From: Gymnothorax reevesii
Taxonomy: Eukaryota > Chordata > Actinopteri > Anguilliformes > Muraenidae
Length of the DNA stretch: 64,000 nt
NCBI GenBank assembly: GCA_029721435.1
Contig: CM056573.1
Coordinates: 689,501 to 753,500 of the forward strand
Direction: 5' to 3'
In this document: positions 21,459-33,287 of the stretch, one piece after another
How positions within the stretch are numbered: position 1 is the stretch's first letter
Layout of the letters: each line of letters opens with the position of its first letter
The notes under the pieces: model-generated
Told to the model about the DNA's origin: nothing
Databases searched by the model: none
What the model saw: the letters and a program-made list of their open reading frames with translations, nothing else
Program-made: the position numbers and the translations under genes

Positions 21459-24400
21459 CTAGTCAAACTCCTGAAAAATCAAACTCCAATTCAACAATCT
21501 CCGATTCTTGTTTTTCATCTTACTCAAAAACATTAACGGACTGTGGTCAGTGTACACAATCATTGGCTTTTGCCCTGCACAAACATAAACCTCAAAGTGT
21601 TGTAAAGAGAGAACCAGAGCCAGCAGCTCCTTCTCAATTGTGGAATAGTTCTTTTGGTGGCGATGAAACTTCCTGGAGAAGTTTGCCACGGGATGCTCAA
21701 TGTCATCAGAGTCACTTCTCTGTAAGAGCACAGATCCACAAGCTTGGTCGCTAGCATTGACCGCGATGGAGAACAGTTTGTTAAAGTCAGGAGATTTGAG
21801 CACGGGGAAGTGACACAGCAGACTTCAGGCGATCGAAGGCTCTTTGGCATGCTTCATCCCAAGTGAACATTACGCCCCTCTTCAGTTGGTTGGTGAGACT
21901 GAGAGCAATCTCAGCAAAGTTCTTGCAGAACTTGCGGTAGTACCCGATCATTCCAAGGAAGCGGCGCAAAGCTTTTTTGTTGTCAGGAACTGGAAAGTCC
22001 ATGATGCCTTGGACTTTAGCATTTATGGGTGCCACCTTACCCTGGCCTATGACGTAGCCAAGATATGTGACAGTCGCACAACCAAAGTCACTCTTGTTCA
22101 AGTTAACAGTCAGGTTAGCCTGGCTCAAGCGCTGGAACAATGTCTCTACATCTTTCAGATGTTCTTCCCAGGAGTCACTCCATGTGATCAGGTCATCAAT
22201 GTACGCACCCATGTGTGGCAATCCGGCTATTGTAGACTGTATCATCCTTTGGAATGTGGCTGGGGCATTTTTCATTCCAAAGGGTAGTCCTTCATACTGG
22301 TATAACCCAGATGGTGTGGCAAAATCAGAGATGCTCTTGGCCCTCTCAGTTAAAGGCACACACTAATAACCCTTCAATAAATCAATCGTGGTCAGAAACT
22401 TTGCTTGCCCTACTCTATCGATACAATCATTCATCCTAGGTATTGGAAACACATCAGTTCTAGTAACAGCATTGACTTTGCGATAATTTGTACAGAATCT
22501 AGTACTTCCATCAGGTTTTGGAACTAGCACAAGGTGAACTCCAATCTGAGTTAGATAGTCTGATAATATCATGTTCTAACATGTACTCAGGCTCTTTCTA
22601 AGCAATTTTGTCTTTTCAGGATTCATCCGGTATGGATGCTGTTTTATTGGTTTGGCATCACCAACATCTACATCATGAGAGGCTATTGAAACTCTCTTTG
22701 GAACATCAGGAAATAGATCTTCATATTTCTTGATCAACCTTTCAAACTGATCTTTCTGTGAGGGTTCTGTGTGCTGGAGTTTTACATCAAGATTTTGCAA
22801 CACTTCAGAATTTGACAATTTACATGAAAGAACTTCAGCTTTAATTCTAGGTTCATCATCTAGCAACTCCCCCTCATCTTCACACGTCTCGACCATAGGA
22901 GAATCTGAAGTGACAGCTGCAACCCTAGCATTTCCGTCATGATAAGGCTTCAGCATGTTAATGTGACTCAACTGTTTTGGCTTTCTCCTATCTGTAGTCT
23001 TCATTGAATTTGTTAGAATTTCATAAGGACCATGAAATCTAGCCTGCAATGGATTGGACTGCAAGGGAAACAACACAAGGACCTTGTCTCCTAGTTTAAA
23101 CTCACGGCTTCTAGCCTTATGATCATACCAACTTTTCATTTTTCCCTGACTTGATTTCAAGTTCTCTTTGGCTAGGTCACATGCTGCACGCAATCTTTCC
23201 TTGAACTTGCTAACATAGTCTAACAGACTGATATGCGGCTCTTTATCTTGCCATTGTTCACTCAACAATAGCGAAGCTCCTCTCACTTCATGGCCAAACA
23301 CTAGCTCAAATGGACTGAATCCAGTGGACTCCTGTTCTCTAGCTGCAGACAACACCTTCATCCCAGTCTTTCTCATGGTCATCACAATAAGTCCTCATCA
23401 TTATCTTGAGAGTGGAATGAAACCGCTCTAAGGCACCCTGACTCTCTGGATGATAGGTACTGGAAAGAATCTGCTTCGCACCTAGTTCATACACTACCTG
23501 CTGAAACAATCCGGAAGTGAAATTGCTACCTTGGTCTGACTGAATTTCCCTGGGAAGGCCAAACAACGTGAAGAACTTTATCAAAGCCTTCGAGATTGCA
23601 GTTGCCTTGATGTTGCGTAGAGGTATGGCTTCAGGGAATCTGGTAGATGCACACATGATTGTCAACAAGTACTGATTTCCAGATCTAGTCTTGGGTAATG
23701 GACCAACACAATCAACAATGACCTTGGAGAAGGGCTCCCCACATGCTGGGATAGGCTGCAATGGAGCTACAGGTGGGTTTAACTGGTGTTTTCCAACTAC
23801 CTGACAAGTGTGACAGGTTTTGCCAAAGTTGGAAACATCTTTCCGAAACCCAGGCCAGAAGAAGTGTTTCATGATCTTATCAACAGTCTTGTTAACACCA
23901 AGATGACCTCCTAAAGGTAAACTATGAGCCATTGTTAAGATCTCATTCCTGTAGACCTTCGGAACAACAATTTGCCTAACCACTGCCCAATCTGCATTGG
24001 CAGGGATATCAGGAGGGCGCCACTTCCGCATCTACACACCATCCTTGAGATAATACCCTACTGGAACTGCGTCCATTTCTTTATCAGGAAGGGCTCACCT
24101 CTTTTGTGCACAAATTTCAGGATCAGTAGTTTGCTCCTCAATCAACCGCTTCCTGGGCAGAGCCAAGTCTTTAGACACATCAGAATCACCAGACCCATTT
24201 GGCTGGCTGAACAGAGAACTGATAAAAGTATCTGATAAGTCCTCAAATGGAGAAACCATAGTAGGCCAATCAGAGTCATGAGGCGAACCACCTGAGTCAT
24301 GACTATTCAATGTGCTGGACGGCACCACATCATTTTCTTCTTGAGCCTTCTTAGCCATAGCACGAGTCACTGCACAGGAAAGACACAGAGATGGGTCTTC

Positions 24401-24999
24401 ATCGCGATCTTCAGTGCTCGGCTGTGAGGTAAGATGAACAGGGGTAACTAAATTGCCCCCAGCCAGGTCATTGCCCAGCAACAGAGAAACACCCTTTATA
24501 GGTAGACTTGACATAAGCCCCACCTTTACCTGTCCTGTAACTAAATCTAACTTCAAGAAAACAGAGCGCAGGGGTAAAGATACAGTCCTCCCTTCAATCT
24601 CTTGTACAAGTATGAAATCTCCAGAAGCGGTCTCATCACGTAACTCCAAGGAGTCCATCAACAAAAGTGACTGAGAAGCTCCGGTATCCCTTAGGATATA
24701 TATGGGGACAGGAGGAGAATGCTCATTCAGAGCCACAATTCCCTCTGACACAAATAGAAGAAATTCCTCCCTCACAAAGTCAGCAGTATCAAGCTTTTTA
24801 GCCCCAAGAGGAACATGCAATTTAGCAGATCGGTTATCTACTACTGGGGTTTCTAACCTTGTCTTCACAAATGCATTTGGTTTGGTATCCTTTTCTTTTT
24901 CTAATTTAGCTTTAAGGAACCAACAGTTAGTTGTAACATGAATAGACTTCTTGCAATAACTGCAAACTAGACCACTTTCGTCACTGTTGATCAGACCTG
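21459..24999 (-). pseudogene. Gmr1 copy A protease-integrase-RT-RNase H, broken
   Basis: On the minus strand the order is a zinc knuckle (CSYCKKSIHVTTNC, with the usual Gly before His replaced by Ile), then the protease with RDTGASQSLLL. Integrase follows with GGHLGVNKTVDKIM, HTCQVVGKHQ, IVDCVGPLPKT, DQGSNFTSG and YHPESQGALERF. RT is seen as FCTNYRKVNAVTRTD and YIDDLITWSDS, then RNase H as VYTDHSPLMFL. Stops or frame changes occur near 24095, 23360, 22575, 22362 and 21800, so no full Pol can be made. The 5' gag part lies beyond the element inserted at 25000. Confidence 0.85.
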
Positions 25000-25585
25000 T
25001 GTAAGAAAAAAAAGAACGAAAGAAGGGACAATCCAATCTTCGAATGAAAAATGGTGTTTATTTCCAGTAAAAACGGCAGTGAACAGAAATACGGGTAACG
25101 TACTCTGGGTTCAGCGGAGTCAAAATGAACCCCGAGCCTCCTCAACGTACATTTCTTATACATGAAAAACACTTTGAAGTCGCCCAGACATGTGAAGTGT
25201 ATTCATTATTTAAATAATGCTGATCACGGTCTCTTGGGGTGAAACCGGTCTTCAATGTATAATGGTGAGGCGTATCATGATTAAGTTTAATGGTCAGAAG
25301 ACAATTGTTTCCCCAGCTGGATAGCCGTGTGGGTGCTAATTGTGTTTGGATGGTCTCTGATTGACTTAGGATGGCTCTCAGTATGTCTCCTCCGACAGTT
25401 GATGGCCTTCATTGGCTTTTCCTGTTTTTAGGTGTTACCATGAGGCCAGGGTGTGGGCCTTCTATTTGTTATATTGGCAAGATTACCATTTCAGAGCATG
25501 TGGTGGTTCCATGCTTGTTGATTGTCGGGGCTAACTAAATTATGAGTCTCCCGCTCTCCAGCAGAATGATTCACAATTCCTTACA
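25000..25585 (-). repeat. 3' LTR of the gag-only element
   Basis: Runs from TGTAAGAAAAAAAAGAACGA to ATTCCTTACA in plus-strand view, with TG..CA borders. Next to it the minus strand reads a purine run (AAAAGGGGGGAC). Confidence 0.88.
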
Positions 25586-25597
25586 GTCCCCCCTTTT
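25586..25597 (-). other. Polypurine tract of the gag-only element
   Basis: The minus strand reads AAAAGGGGGGAC immediately before the 3' LTR, a textbook plus-strand primer. The following non-coding part (25598-26508) includes a GT microsatellite at about 25971-26002 and no recognisable pol or env. Confidence 0.75.
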
Positions 25598-25969
25598 GAT
25601 GCTATTAAGCCACAAATAGCATCACACAAAGTGTCTCAATCACGCCACAGAGGTGTCCAGTAGGGTAATGTCCAGCCTTAGGTTGCCCCCGTCTATGGCC
25701 ATCAGGGAGACTTACCCGTCGTGGGACTCATTACCATCCATCACACTGGATCTCTCTCCCTTCAATGGCATCTCGTCATTAGGGATGAAGGAGTATCAAC
25801 TGAGAACCACTATAGCCAACAGGACCGTTCCAGAGTTATGCTGGAAGAGTTTGCAATCTTTCATCTCAACACAACATTCAGGATAACATGAAACTTTGGG
25901 AAACAATTGACTTAGCATCACAACACAGAAATCATACAGGACAAATTTTCACAATCTAATCATGCGTCC

Positions 25970-26005
<36 letters not shown>

Positions 26006-26508
26006 ATGAAATGTGACCAAATGATTGTCTCTCAGTCTTTTCTTGAAATTCTTCTCTCCCAGCTTCTCAAACTTGTGCACTTGTGCAGCCTGTCCAGAGG
26101 GCTCCGCTCAGACAAGGGTCTTGCCAGTCCGCTCACATTTCTGTGCAGTCCACATCTTTGTTGGTCTGAGGTTTTTTTTTTTAATGTCCATATCATTTGG
26201 CTGTCTTTAAATCTGCCATGCGGTTGATCACTCTGGCTTCCCTCATGGTCCTGTGCTCGCTCTGCGGGGGCCTTGTCCCCATCTTTCTCCTCTTCTTCTC
26301 TTTTGTCTCTCAGGTGGACTCTGGCCCCACGGTTCCTGTGCCATTTGGTGGGTGATATACTTTCTGAAATGATAACTCAAGAAAAAAAAAATGTTGCCCC
26401 CTTTTTTCCCCACACACATCTACACATATGCATCATACATAAACAAAAAGAGAACTGACACACTCTCTCACACACTCCAATCTTTTTGACAGTGTTAGTC
26501 TTAAATTT

Positions 26509-28080
26509 TTAACGGCTTGTGTCTGAGCTAAAATCTGTTTCCTCTAGCAGTGATGGCCTCGCGTGAATGGCCTCCTCGTTTAGTCTTTTGTCATGAGACA
26601 GAGCCAATTGCGTCTCTAAGATGTGAACTTTTTTCAGCAGGTCTTGATAGCTTTTCACTCTTAATGGTGAAGAGTAACACCTTCTGGCTTTGTGTCCCCT
26701 TTTACCACATGAAAAACAAACAGGTACCTGGTCTCTTGTTCTCCTCCCTCTGCAGTTCCTTGCGATGTGTCCCTCCTTCCCGCATGCATAGCAAACCATG
26801 TTTCTGAAGTCTGGAGCTCTGTGATTCCCCTCTGAAGAATAAGAGGATTCCGTCCCTCTTTTTCCTCTGGTCCTGTAGGAAAGTCTCCTTCCTATTGCCG
26901 CAACTGGATGCGATATTCTCGACAGAGACTGATTATTATAAAACTGGGTCATTTTTGCCACAATGTCTGAATACGGTGTGTTTGAATCGACAAGCAGTGC
27001 AAGGGCATGACGAGTATGTGCGTCACTCTGAGAAAGGAGCGCGGATTTTAACATAGGATCTTGCTGAGTCAAGTTCGCAACACCACTGTAGGAACTAAAT
27101 GCCTCCCATAACCTGGCCGCATAAGCTGCTGGATGCTCCCCTGGCGACATCACGACTTCTTGTATTTTGTCCCAGTCAACTGAACGTGTTCCTAGCACCC
27201 CCAACAGAGCAGATTTCCTCTCCTCTTTCCTTGCATCCCTGTCATGAATTCTCTGAGGGAGCGCACTAGCCAACGCATGGGGCAAACAAGCAGCCAAAAT
27301 AATGCACGCATCAGCATCGGTCAAACGGTGCAGGTCAACCATCCTCTCTAAATTGGATAAAAATTCCACAGGGTCTCGCTTGGCCGGCTCATACCTGCCG
27401 ATATTTTTAACTAGCGACTCGATTTCATTTGGTGATAACGGTTTAATTGTAGTCGTCGTTGTTATACGGTCTCCCCCCTCTCCAGGTACAATCGTCATCG
27501 TTTCATGCACTGGTGCCAGCGGGAATTTCAGAGTACGGTTAGAACTACCATCCCAGTCATTGTTTATGTCCTGTCTTATGGGTTTATTGCAGAAATCATC
27601 GTCCTTACAGTTTCTCTGGTCTGTGTGATGCCCTGTGCTTTGATTGCACTTCTCAAATAAGTAATCGTATGCAGTTTTAAAATTCCTCACTTCTGTGTAC
27701 GCGTTATCCAAATCGCGCTGTAACTCCGAATTCAATTTTTTTAATTCAGCAACCTCTTTACGCAAGTCCAATTGAATTTCAGCATTCAAGTTGGCATTAA
27801 CGTGGTAACTTTTGATATCAGCCTGTTTATTCTCGATCTCTTTCTTTAAATTGCCATTCTCCGTTTCAAGCGCATCTAATCTCTTTTTACAGATTTTATA
27901 CGACGCTAGAACACCCGTCATAGCTACCGCAACCTTCCCTTTTTTATTCAGTTTGCCCATCTTTGGATGGCTGTCAAACTGGCACAAAGCCCATGCATAC
28001 GGCTCCGCCTGACTTTCAATGCCCTCTAAGATTTCCGATTTACCATGTTTGGCAATGTAACGCACAACAAAGTTTTCCAT
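26509..28080 (-). CDS. Gag polyprotein of the gag-only LTR element
   Basis: A 523-aa protein is read from the ATG at 28080-28078 (MENFVVRYIAKHGKSEILEG). The open frame continues 66 bases upstream without another ATG. The N-terminal part is matrix-like, residues about 85-150 are a Lys/Glu/Leu-rich predicted coiled coil, and the middle is capsid-like (PNEIESLVKNIGRYEPAKRD, then PGEHPAAYAARLWEAF). Two CCHC zinc knuckles near the C-terminus read CYACGKEGHIARNC and CFSCGKRGHKARRC. Gag proteins of this type assemble particles and package RNA. The frame ends in a normal stop with no protease or pol continuation in any frame. The intact frame in an element lacking pol suggests Gag has been kept until recently. 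Confidence 0.8.
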   Translation of the reverse strand: MENFVVRYIAKHGKSEILEGIESQAEPYAWALCQFDSHPKMGKLNKKGKVAVAMTGVLASYKICKKRLDALETENGNLKKEIENKQADIKSYHVNANLNAEIQLDLRKEVAELKKLNSELQRDLDNAYTEVRNFKTAYDYLFEKCNQSTGHHTDQRNCKDDDFCNKPIRQDINNDWDGSSNRTLKFPLAPVHETMTIVPGEGGDRITTTTTIKPLSPNEIESLVKNIGRYEPAKRDPVEFLSNLERMVDLHRLTDADACIILAACLPHALASALPQRIHDRDARKEERKSALLGVLGTRSVDWDKIQEVVMSPGEHPAAYAARLWEAFSSYSGVANLTQQDPMLKSALLSQSDAHTRHALALLVDSNTPYSDIVAKMTQFYNNQSLSRISHPVAAIGRRLSYRTRGKRGTESSYSSEGNHRAPDFRNMVCYACGKEGHIARNCRGRRTRDQVPVCFSCGKRGHKARRCYSSPLRVKSYQDLLKKVHILETQLALSHDKRLNEEAIHARPSLLEETDFSSDTSR

Positions 28081-28159
28081 GACTATAGTTGGCAACGTTC
28101 CTACGACTAAACAAACTGTCAAGTCGGTAACCTTGAGGGAAAACAAATAAAACGCAGTT

Positions 28160-28590
28160 TCTGTTCCAGTGCTTCGGACACAGACAACTTCACTATTCCA
28201 GTTACTTTAGGAATAAAAAAACTCAACACAGTTTCTGTCCCAGTGCGTCGGGCACAGCAACCAACTGTTCCAGATCCCAATGACAATTCTCTACCACAGT
28301 ACTTCGGGCCGACTCAGTTACTTTAGAATCGTTTTCGAATTGTAACAAACCACAACAGGCACTCAGTTTCAGTTACGTTAGAAACAAAGAGAAACAACTC
28401 TACTGCCACTATACTTCGGGCATCCGTGATTCAACCGACCAGTTAAGGCCAACAACAATGCCACACTCCGTCGGGCACGAACCAGTTAAACCTCACACTG
28501 CCACAGTACTTCGGGCGCAAACCACACTACTTCGGGTTAACTTTATAGTGTAGGTTTAAACTTCAGAGCCGCGGTACTTCAGGCTCACCG
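28160..28590 (-). repeat. Eight-copy CCACAGTACTTCGGGC-type motif in the 5' leader
   Basis: Variants occur at about 28166, 28240, 28294, 28404, 28459, 28501, 28521 and 28568: CCAGTGCTTCGGACAC, CAGTGCGTCGGGCAC, CCACAGTACTTCGGGC, CCACTATACTTCGGGC, CCACACTCCGTCGGGC, CCACAGTACTTCGGGCG, CCACACTACTTCGGGTT, CCGCGGTACTTCAGGC. Spacing is irregular (20-110 bp). They lie between primer site and gag start, where packaging or translation signals are found in retroelements. Confidence 0.7.
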
Positions 28591-28879
28591 ATTTCTAGTT
28601 ACGCACGAAACCTAATTCAAGTCACAAATCTGCGTACGTGCAGTCGCACTGAATCAGTCACTGTACAGCTTGACTGAATTGTCAGGAATTAAGCTCCAAC
28701 TCCTACTGCAAACTTTTACTGAAAGATAAAAAAAATTATCCCGATCCTTAAACTCCTTTCTGGGTTTTTAAAGCGGGGGTGTCCCTAAAACAAAAGCAAC
28801 AGCAAAATGAAGAAACCGCGTTTCTTACCTTATTCCCCGGTTTTGTTTTGTTTTGTTTTTTTTTTTCGGAATCCCGCGT

Positions 28880-28893
28880 TGGCTGGCTCGCCA
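28880..28893 (-). other. Primer-binding site, tRNA-Arg type
   Basis: The minus strand reads TGGCGAGCCAGCCA one base after the 5' LTR. It is complementary to the 3' end, including CCA, of vertebrate tRNA-Arg(ACG) as I recall it (…GGCTGGCTCG-CCA). The match breaks after 14 bases. Confidence 0.6.
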
Positions 28894-28894
28894 G

Positions 28895-29478
28895 TGTAAG
28901 AAAAAAAGAACGAAAGAAGGGACAATCCAATCTTCGAATGAAAAATGGTGATTATTTCCAGTAAAAACGGCAGTGAACAGAAATACGGGTAACGTACTCT
29001 GGGTTCAGCGGAGTCAAAGTGAACCCCGAGCCTCCTCAACGTACATTTCTTATACATGAAAAACACTTTGAAGTCGCCCAGACATGTGAAGTGTATTCAT
29101 TATTTAAATAATGCTGATCACGGTCTCTTGGGGTGAAACCGGTCTTCAATGTATAATGGTGAGGCGTATCATGATTAAGTTTAATGGTCAGAAGACAATT
29201 GTTTCCCCAGCTGGATAGCCGTGTGGGTGCTAATTGTGTTTGGATGGTCTCTGATTGACTTAGGATGGCTCTCAGTATGTCTCCTCCGACAGTTGATGGC
29301 CTTCATTGGCTTTTCCTGTTTTCAGGTGTTACCATGAGGCCAGGTGTAGGCCTTCTCTTTGTTATATTGGCAAGATTACCATTTCAGAGCATGTGGTGGT
29401 TCCATGCTTGTTGATTGTCGGGGCTAACTAAATTATGAGTCTCCCGCTCTCCAGCAGAATGATTCACAATTCCTTACA
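28895..29478 (-). repeat. 5' LTR of the gag-only element
   Basis: 584 bp, nearly identical to 25000-25585. Differences include a shorter A run at the start, GTGTTTATT versus GTGATTATT, and GGGTGTGGGCC versus GGTGTAGGCC. Confidence 0.88.
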
Positions 29479-29482
29479 CCTG

Positions 29483-30660
29483 TGACTGGATTTCTGAGCA
29501 CCATCACCAGATTTGTCTTTGTCTTTGTGTGAGGAATCTTGGGTATCACCGTTCCCTTTTTTCTGAAATAGGAACCATCTATTGTTACAGCTAGACTGAA
29601 ATTTGGACATATGTGTGAGAACATATTCGTCTGAAAACTTGGCAGCTGATTGCAAATTTAGTGCTTGTTTCTCATTAAGGTAGGTCTTAATATCATCTTT
29701 AACACAGTTCTTGAATTCTTCAACTAACACCATCTCTTTTAGTGAGTTGAAATCATCCTTGACCCCCATAGAAGTACACTAGCCCGCAAAGTAAACCTTC
29801 TTCTCGTTCACAAATTCCACAGAAGTCTGATTGTCAGATTTCTTCAGACCTCTGAATTTCTGTCAGTAAGCCTCTGGAACCAACTCATAAGCTCCCAAAA
29901 TAACCTTTTTTGACAACCTCATAATTAGAGGAATCATCTGCAGACAAAGCCAAATAGGCTTGTTGACCTTTACCCTTGAGGACAGTTTGCAAGATCAAAG
30001 GCCAGTGTTCCTTTAGCCACTGGCAACTCTTAGCTACCGTCTCAAAACACTGGAAATACTTATCAACCTCCTTCTCGGAGAATGGAGGCACCAGTTTTAC
30101 CTCCTGGCTAGCACAAAATTTGTTTTCAGCCTTTATTTTTATTTTTAGTAGCTTCATTTGGAGCCTTTATTCTCTATCGAATTTCTGTAAATCGAAATCC
30201 CTCTCTTGCTAATTTTTATCACTCAAATTCTCAGTTTTTCTTTGTCTGCCCTCTCAAATTATCTTTGTTGTTCTTCTATTGCTAATTTTTCTAACTCAAA
30301 CTGCCTTTGTTTTTCTTTTTCCTCCCTTTCTTTTTTCTCTTCTCTTGCTAATTTTTCTAACACAAACTGCCTTTGTTTTTCCTTTTCCTCCCCTTCAATC
30401 TCCAGGATTTTTAATTTGAGTTCTATTTCTACATTTGGATTTTCCACTGGAAACTGTTCCAGATCTCCTGGTGCAAACACATTTTAATCAATGTAATATT
30501 CAACCCTCTCTCTAGCCAGTCTTGCTTTTCGCATGGCTGGTTTAACCCCTGTCAGCTCTAACTGTCCGCATATTTCTGGCAGTTCTGTCTTTTTAAAAGA
30601 CTTCAAAACCTCTACGGTTGGTGATGCCAAGAAATGATCCATTGCTGTTGATCTGTCAAT
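29483..30660 (-). pseudogene. Gmr1 copy A gag, broken
   Basis: The likely start is the ATG at 30642-30640 (MDHFLASPTVEVLKSFKKTE). A Glu/Lys/Arg-rich coiled-coil region follows, then KLVPPFSEKEVDKYFQCFE and a SCAN-related capsid tail (DDFNSLKEMVLVEEFKNCVK). Several stops and frame changes occur (near 30484, 30259, 29885 and 29769). Copy A keeps an ATG where copy E has ATT, and keeps the Trp (SCNNRW) that is a stop in copy E. Confidence 0.8.
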
Positions 30661-30666
30661 ATATAT

Positions 30667-33180
30667 GGGTCCATCCATGCAAATGTGTATTTTATTGCCT
30701 TGTGAAACAAGCTCAGTTGTGTGCCATGACAATAAGTGATATGTGGAATATTTATATATTGCCAAAAAGTACATCGCTAGGGGAGATAACTTCTATAGTT
30801 TCAACATGCTTTGTTCCTTAGTATTTTTACAGCACTTGAAAATGTGTGAAAAATTGGTAGATTTTCAAACGTCATTTCGTGACATTTTCTGCATTGTATT
30901 TGTGAAGCTTTCCTGAGAATATTCAAAAGGCTGTAGTATTTGCATGCAGTAACTAATCTTATTATCAGCATCTGATTAACCACTCTCAAACTTGTTTTCA
31001 AAAATTAAAAAGCTTATTTTTCATATTTAAAAACAAATTTTCCAGTGTCACTTTCGTGATGAATTCCGTCAAACAAGAGCCTGAACTCTGACATTTGTTT
31101 TCGTGCTCAAACAATGTTTGAATAAACAAACTTAGACCCCGGTTGTGATGTTTATTTGTGAGTGTAATAAATTCAGTTCATACCCCACTTGTCAATACAA
31201 CTGGTGATTCAGAGGAGCTCATAATAATTTCAATGCGGAAATTCCGTCAACTGTCACGTCACGTTCAAGAACGGATTTCACCGACCATAATTTCCACATT
31301 TCCACATCTACATTAGCGCCGAGGTCGTCAATTCTTGTTTTCAATGCTACCCAAGTCGTTGGATCTGAGGATAAAGAAGGAAGCCGCAGGATGGCGTCCA
31401 GCAGACTCGGATAAGTTTTTCCGTCAACTCATTTCCACAAATCACATTCGTTCTAAGAATCACGTTCATGCAATCAAGCAGTCTTTTGTGGATTATCATA
31501 TAGAGGTACGATATAACCTTCTGACGTAAAATTAGTGGCAATATCAAGCAAACTTAAGGGCGTTAACCTCGTTGTTTTGCATCCTAAAAGTGGATGCACT
31601 TGCGTTGTGCATGTTTTGACCGATTGTCAAACATGACAATGGACATCATTTCACGGCTGTTAAGGGTCACGATTGTTCCAAGTATTCTCATTTTCGGCGT
31701 TCCTTCGGCCTGTGACAGGTTGATTGCGTGTTCTGTACTTTTTTTTGGTGGTTGTATTGCTTACGCTATATCCAAGTTCAGGGAAGTTACCATATTGCGC
31801 GATTCATTCAAATTGTCAACGCAGTGCACAGTCGTGATTATGAACTTCTCATAATCATGTCATTGTTACGTTTGTGACAAAAATAGTGTCTAAACGTCAG
31901 GGTTGGTGATCCCTGCACTAAAACTTCACAAAACAAACTGCTCAGTGCAATGGACACTTCATCAGAATCTTCCATGACAAAATTGCAGTATAGTCGATTA
32001 AACCGCTACCTCCTCTGCAGAAATATCGGTAGTTAATCCTCAATTCTTTTTGAAATGATGCAAGTTATGAACTAATATATTGAAAATTGTTGCAAGAAAG
32101 GTTGAGAATGATCGAAATTCTATGCCACTTGTTTTGTTCTGTTGTTCCAATTTTACTTTTGTGGAGATGTTCTATTACATTCCAGAATATATTTTTAAAA
32201 AGAGAAGTACTGATACTTTTGACTTTTTTTTTCTGGCCACTTTCTCCACCTCACGTTGTTCGACCTCCACCGTCTCACTCGGTACCAGGTACTCTTCATC
32301 GCCTCACTTACTGTAAGCTCACTTGTGAGGTCATCATTGAATGGTGCTAGTGTAGTCCATTCCATTAGTTCAACTAATAATAACCCATTACATATGAAGG
32401 TCAGCAGAATAACAACCATTTTATTGTCGCAAGTATAAAAATAAACACTGATTATTTTGTCAACAATCCTTGCATATATAACAAGAAGTACATTATGCAA
32501 TACAAATTAAAGGGTTTAGGAGATTACAACTGTTTAAGGACAGTTCTGATGTATGTAAAGTTCAAATAAAGCCAGGAACATATCGTGAAGAGTTACATCA
32601 CAGAAGTGACATTTATCACGGAAGTGACGTTTTTCCGTCCAGCATTTTCATCACGCATGTAACGTTCACCTAGTCTTATTATATAACCAAAGCTGGCTTG
32701 TTTTTATCACTTATCATTGAAAATATATGCCACCAATAGCAGAAAAAAAATGTATTTGTACAATAATGAGGGTCTGTTTTGTAAAAAAAAGAATCTTAAC
32801 CAAGTGTGACCCAAGGCCACCTCAGGGCAGCAAGTGTCAACTATATTTTCGAGACCTTCAAGTTGTATTTTGCAAATGTTTGAACCCAATCCTTTAGAAA
32901 AAAGCATTTACCTACTGAAAAACAACAGAATCTCTTTCTTTTCATAATTTTGCGTATTTTTGGGAGGACTTACTTGTCAATGTCATGTAAGTGACAATTT
33001 TCATAAGGTCACACATCAAGCAAAATAACGACTTTCCAAGCAGTAGCATTATCTTGTCTTCTGTTTCACTGAATAGTATAGTAATTGAACTACCTGAACC
33101 CAAAAAATGGTTATCATGGGGCATGTTCTAAAATACCATGTCTATGTCACACCTCTGTACCCTATTGCATGGATGGACCC
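30667..33180. mobile_element. 2.5-kb TIR element in Gmr1 copy A leader, family unknown
   Basis: Ends GGGTCCATCCATGCAA and TTGCATGGATGGACCC are perfect 16-bp inverted repeats. The flanks are both ATATATAT (30659-30666 and 33181-33188), fitting an 8-bp duplication although the target is AT repeat. Joining the flanks restores the Gmr1 leader seen in copy E (GTCAATATATATCTAGGAAA). The interior shows no transposase; TTCCGTC(A/C)A recurs (near 31062, 31246, 31421 and 32635). Superfamily was not recognised. Confidence 0.75.
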
Positions 33181-33268
33181 ATATATATATATAGGAAAAT
33201 TAAAAAAAAACAATTTCACAATTTGAAATTAAAAAAAAAAAATCAATAAATGACTCACACAATGGTCT

Positions 33269-33287
33269 TTCCTGGACTTGAACCCCC
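33269..33287 (-). other. Decayed primer-binding site of Gmr1 copy A
   Basis: TTCCTGGACTTGAACCCCCA stands where copy E has ATCCCGGACGAGCCCCCA (tRNA-Pro site), so this is a mutated version. Confidence 0.5.

Larger units (their letters stand above)
25000..29478 (-). mobile_element. Gag-only LTR retroelement, non-autonomous, young
   Basis: Two LTRs of 586 and 584 bp differ at only about seven sites. The element is flanked by CCTG duplications (24996-24999 and 29479-29482) inside gag of Gmr1 copy A. It has a polypurine tract next to the left (3') LTR and a tRNA-Arg-type primer site next to the right (5') LTR. The only large gene is a 523-aa gag with two zinc knuckles. No protease, RT, integrase or envelope was found in the 3.3-kb interior. 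It would need enzymes from a relative elsewhere. A 4-bp duplication and double-knuckle Gag suggest an endogenous-retrovirus-type lineage. Confidence 0.85.

Noticed and set aside
25586..26508. Hidden pol or env remnant in the gag-only element
   Set aside because: No RT, integrase, protease or envelope motif was seen on either strand; the stretch includes a GT microsatellite and low-complexity sequence.
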